From contig JBHGNT010000014.1 in assembly GCA_043228905.1 (NCBI GenBank), forward strand, positions 3,348,001-3,412,000: a stretch of DNA of 64,000 nucleotides, written 5' to 3'. This document shows positions 63,396 to 64,000 of this stretch, piece by piece (within the stretch, counting starts at the first letter, position 1; every line of letters begins with the position of its first letter). A program made the translations under genes and the position numbers. Source of the DNA: Azolla caroliniana (Eukaryota; Polypodiophyta). The notes beneath the pieces are model-generated. The model had not been told where the DNA came from, ran no database searches, and saw only the letters and a program-made list of their open reading frames with translations.

Positions 63396-64000
63396 TGTGA
63401 ACTAGAAGGCTAGTAGTTGCCTATACTCCTAGACTACTTGGTAGTGAGAGTCCTCGTAGTTAGTGACAGCCGCTCATATGAGCATTGAAGTACATAGTAC
63501 TTCTATCAGTCCTTTTGAGGACTTGTATAAATAGTGTTGTTTAGCACGTTGTATATGACAAGAAAAGACATAATGTTATTTTTTTAATAGAGTTTACGTT
63601 CCGCTCTCTCTGTCTCTCCCGTGTATGCAAAATATGTTCAAGCTTCCATTGAACCTGTGTTTTATTCTCTGTTGCTGCCCCGCTAAACTGGTTTTGTCAA
63701 GCTTTTGCACACTAACTTTTACATGGTATCAGAGCACGAGGGTTGAGACTCCTCTGCAACCGACAGACGCTTCCGAAGACAAACCCTAACACCCGGTGAA
63801 GAATAGTAGAGAATCGAGATGGACAGAGGTATGGTAAGTTCGCTTCCCACAGAAAAGCTCAACCGGAGCAACTATGCATCCTGGTCATATAAAATGCACC
63901 AGTACCTGCTGGGGCATGGATATTGGAGCTATGTGGAAGGAACCAACGAGGTAGCACCGGAGCCGACACACAAAGATTTCCCGGCATGGGAGGAAGGAGC
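63396..64000 (+). mobile_element. Copia-E, 5' end of a Ty1/copia element cut by the window edge
   Basis: A likely 5' LTR (about 63396-63723, left edge uncertain) has a TATA-like TTGTATAAATAGTG near 63521. The perfect Met-tRNA primer-binding site TGGTATCAGAGC follows at 63724-63735. Gag starts at 63819. The body lies beyond the window. Confidence 0.85.
63819..64000 (+). CDS. Copia-E Gag, N-terminal fragment
   Basis: The start at 63819 gives MDRGMVSSLPTEKLNRSNYA, followed by SWSYKMHQYLLGHGYWSYV, the usual opening of plant copia Gag (the N-Y-x-x-W-x-x-K-M block). It is open to the window edge with no lesion in the visible 60 codons. It is partial only because the window ends. Confidence 0.85.
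   Translation, partial: MDRGMVSSLPTEKLNRSNYASWSYKMHQYLLGHGYWSYVEGTNEVAPEPTHKDFPAWEEG

Noticed and set aside
63007-63400. Two overlapping plus-strand open frames before Copia-E
   Set aside because: No recognisable domain, they overlap in different frames, and they end at the likely LTR edge. Probably non-coding.

Overview
The window is nuclear DNA of a large-genome land plant. Two intron-containing genes of plant type are set in a mass of nested LTR retrotransposons. The gypsy element at 39-44 kb belongs to a chromovirus group related to fungal elements. To my knowledge such elements are reported mainly from mosses and lycophytes, which hints at a non-flowering plant (fern, lycophyte or gymnosperm). 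The sequence alone does not settle this.

Layout. 1-1680: decayed copia pieces (minus). 2078-12380 (minus): a 12-exon GDP-fucose protein O-fucosyltransferase gene of 685 codons. A copia element (Copia-1, 5315-10026, target duplication ATAAG) sits in its intron 3. A related element, Copia-2 (12761-18914), lies 380 bp upstream of its start codon and is itself interrupted by an 826-bp solo LTR (13775-14600). 18915-20638: low-complexity, gene-free DNA. 20639-33110: remnants of plus-strand copia elements, split by Gypsy-A (21644-31008, target duplication GATAG). 33203-38102: Copia-3 (minus). 38305-38715: an LTR of another copia. 39021-43919: Gypsy-C (minus). 43920-48483: gene-free, with an old duplicated block. 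48484-52583 (plus): a 10-exon serine carboxypeptidase-like gene of 496 residues. 53121-60230: Gypsy-D, a very young chromovirus (minus, target duplication CCACT). 60231-63395: gene-free, with repeats and one LTR-like unit. 63396-64000: 5' LTR, primer-binding site and first gag codons of a plus-strand copia cut by the window edge.

Both host gene models were assembled by hand. Every intron is GT-AG, the phases fit, and the coding lengths divide by three (2058 and 1491 nt). The O-fucosyltransferase is expected to be a Golgi type II membrane enzyme. The carboxypeptidase has a signal peptide and a full Ser-Asp-His triad, and is expected to be secreted or vacuolar.

The retroelements carry the usual gag, protease, integrase, reverse transcriptase and RNase H blocks, most with a few stops or deletions. 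Four points stand out. Gypsy-A carries an extra 885-codon sense ORF after integrase, coding for a coiled-coil protein I do not recognise, just behind a splice-acceptor-like sequence. Gypsy-C has a textbook -1 frameshift signal (slippery heptamer, 6-nt spacer, 11-bp hairpin) at the gag/pol junction, and a tRNA-promoter-like sequence in its LTRs. Gypsy-D has LTRs that look identical and a single in-frame UGA between its protease and reverse transcriptase. A 92-bp poly(A)-tailed retroposed insertion with a 22-bp target duplication lies at 45350-45441.
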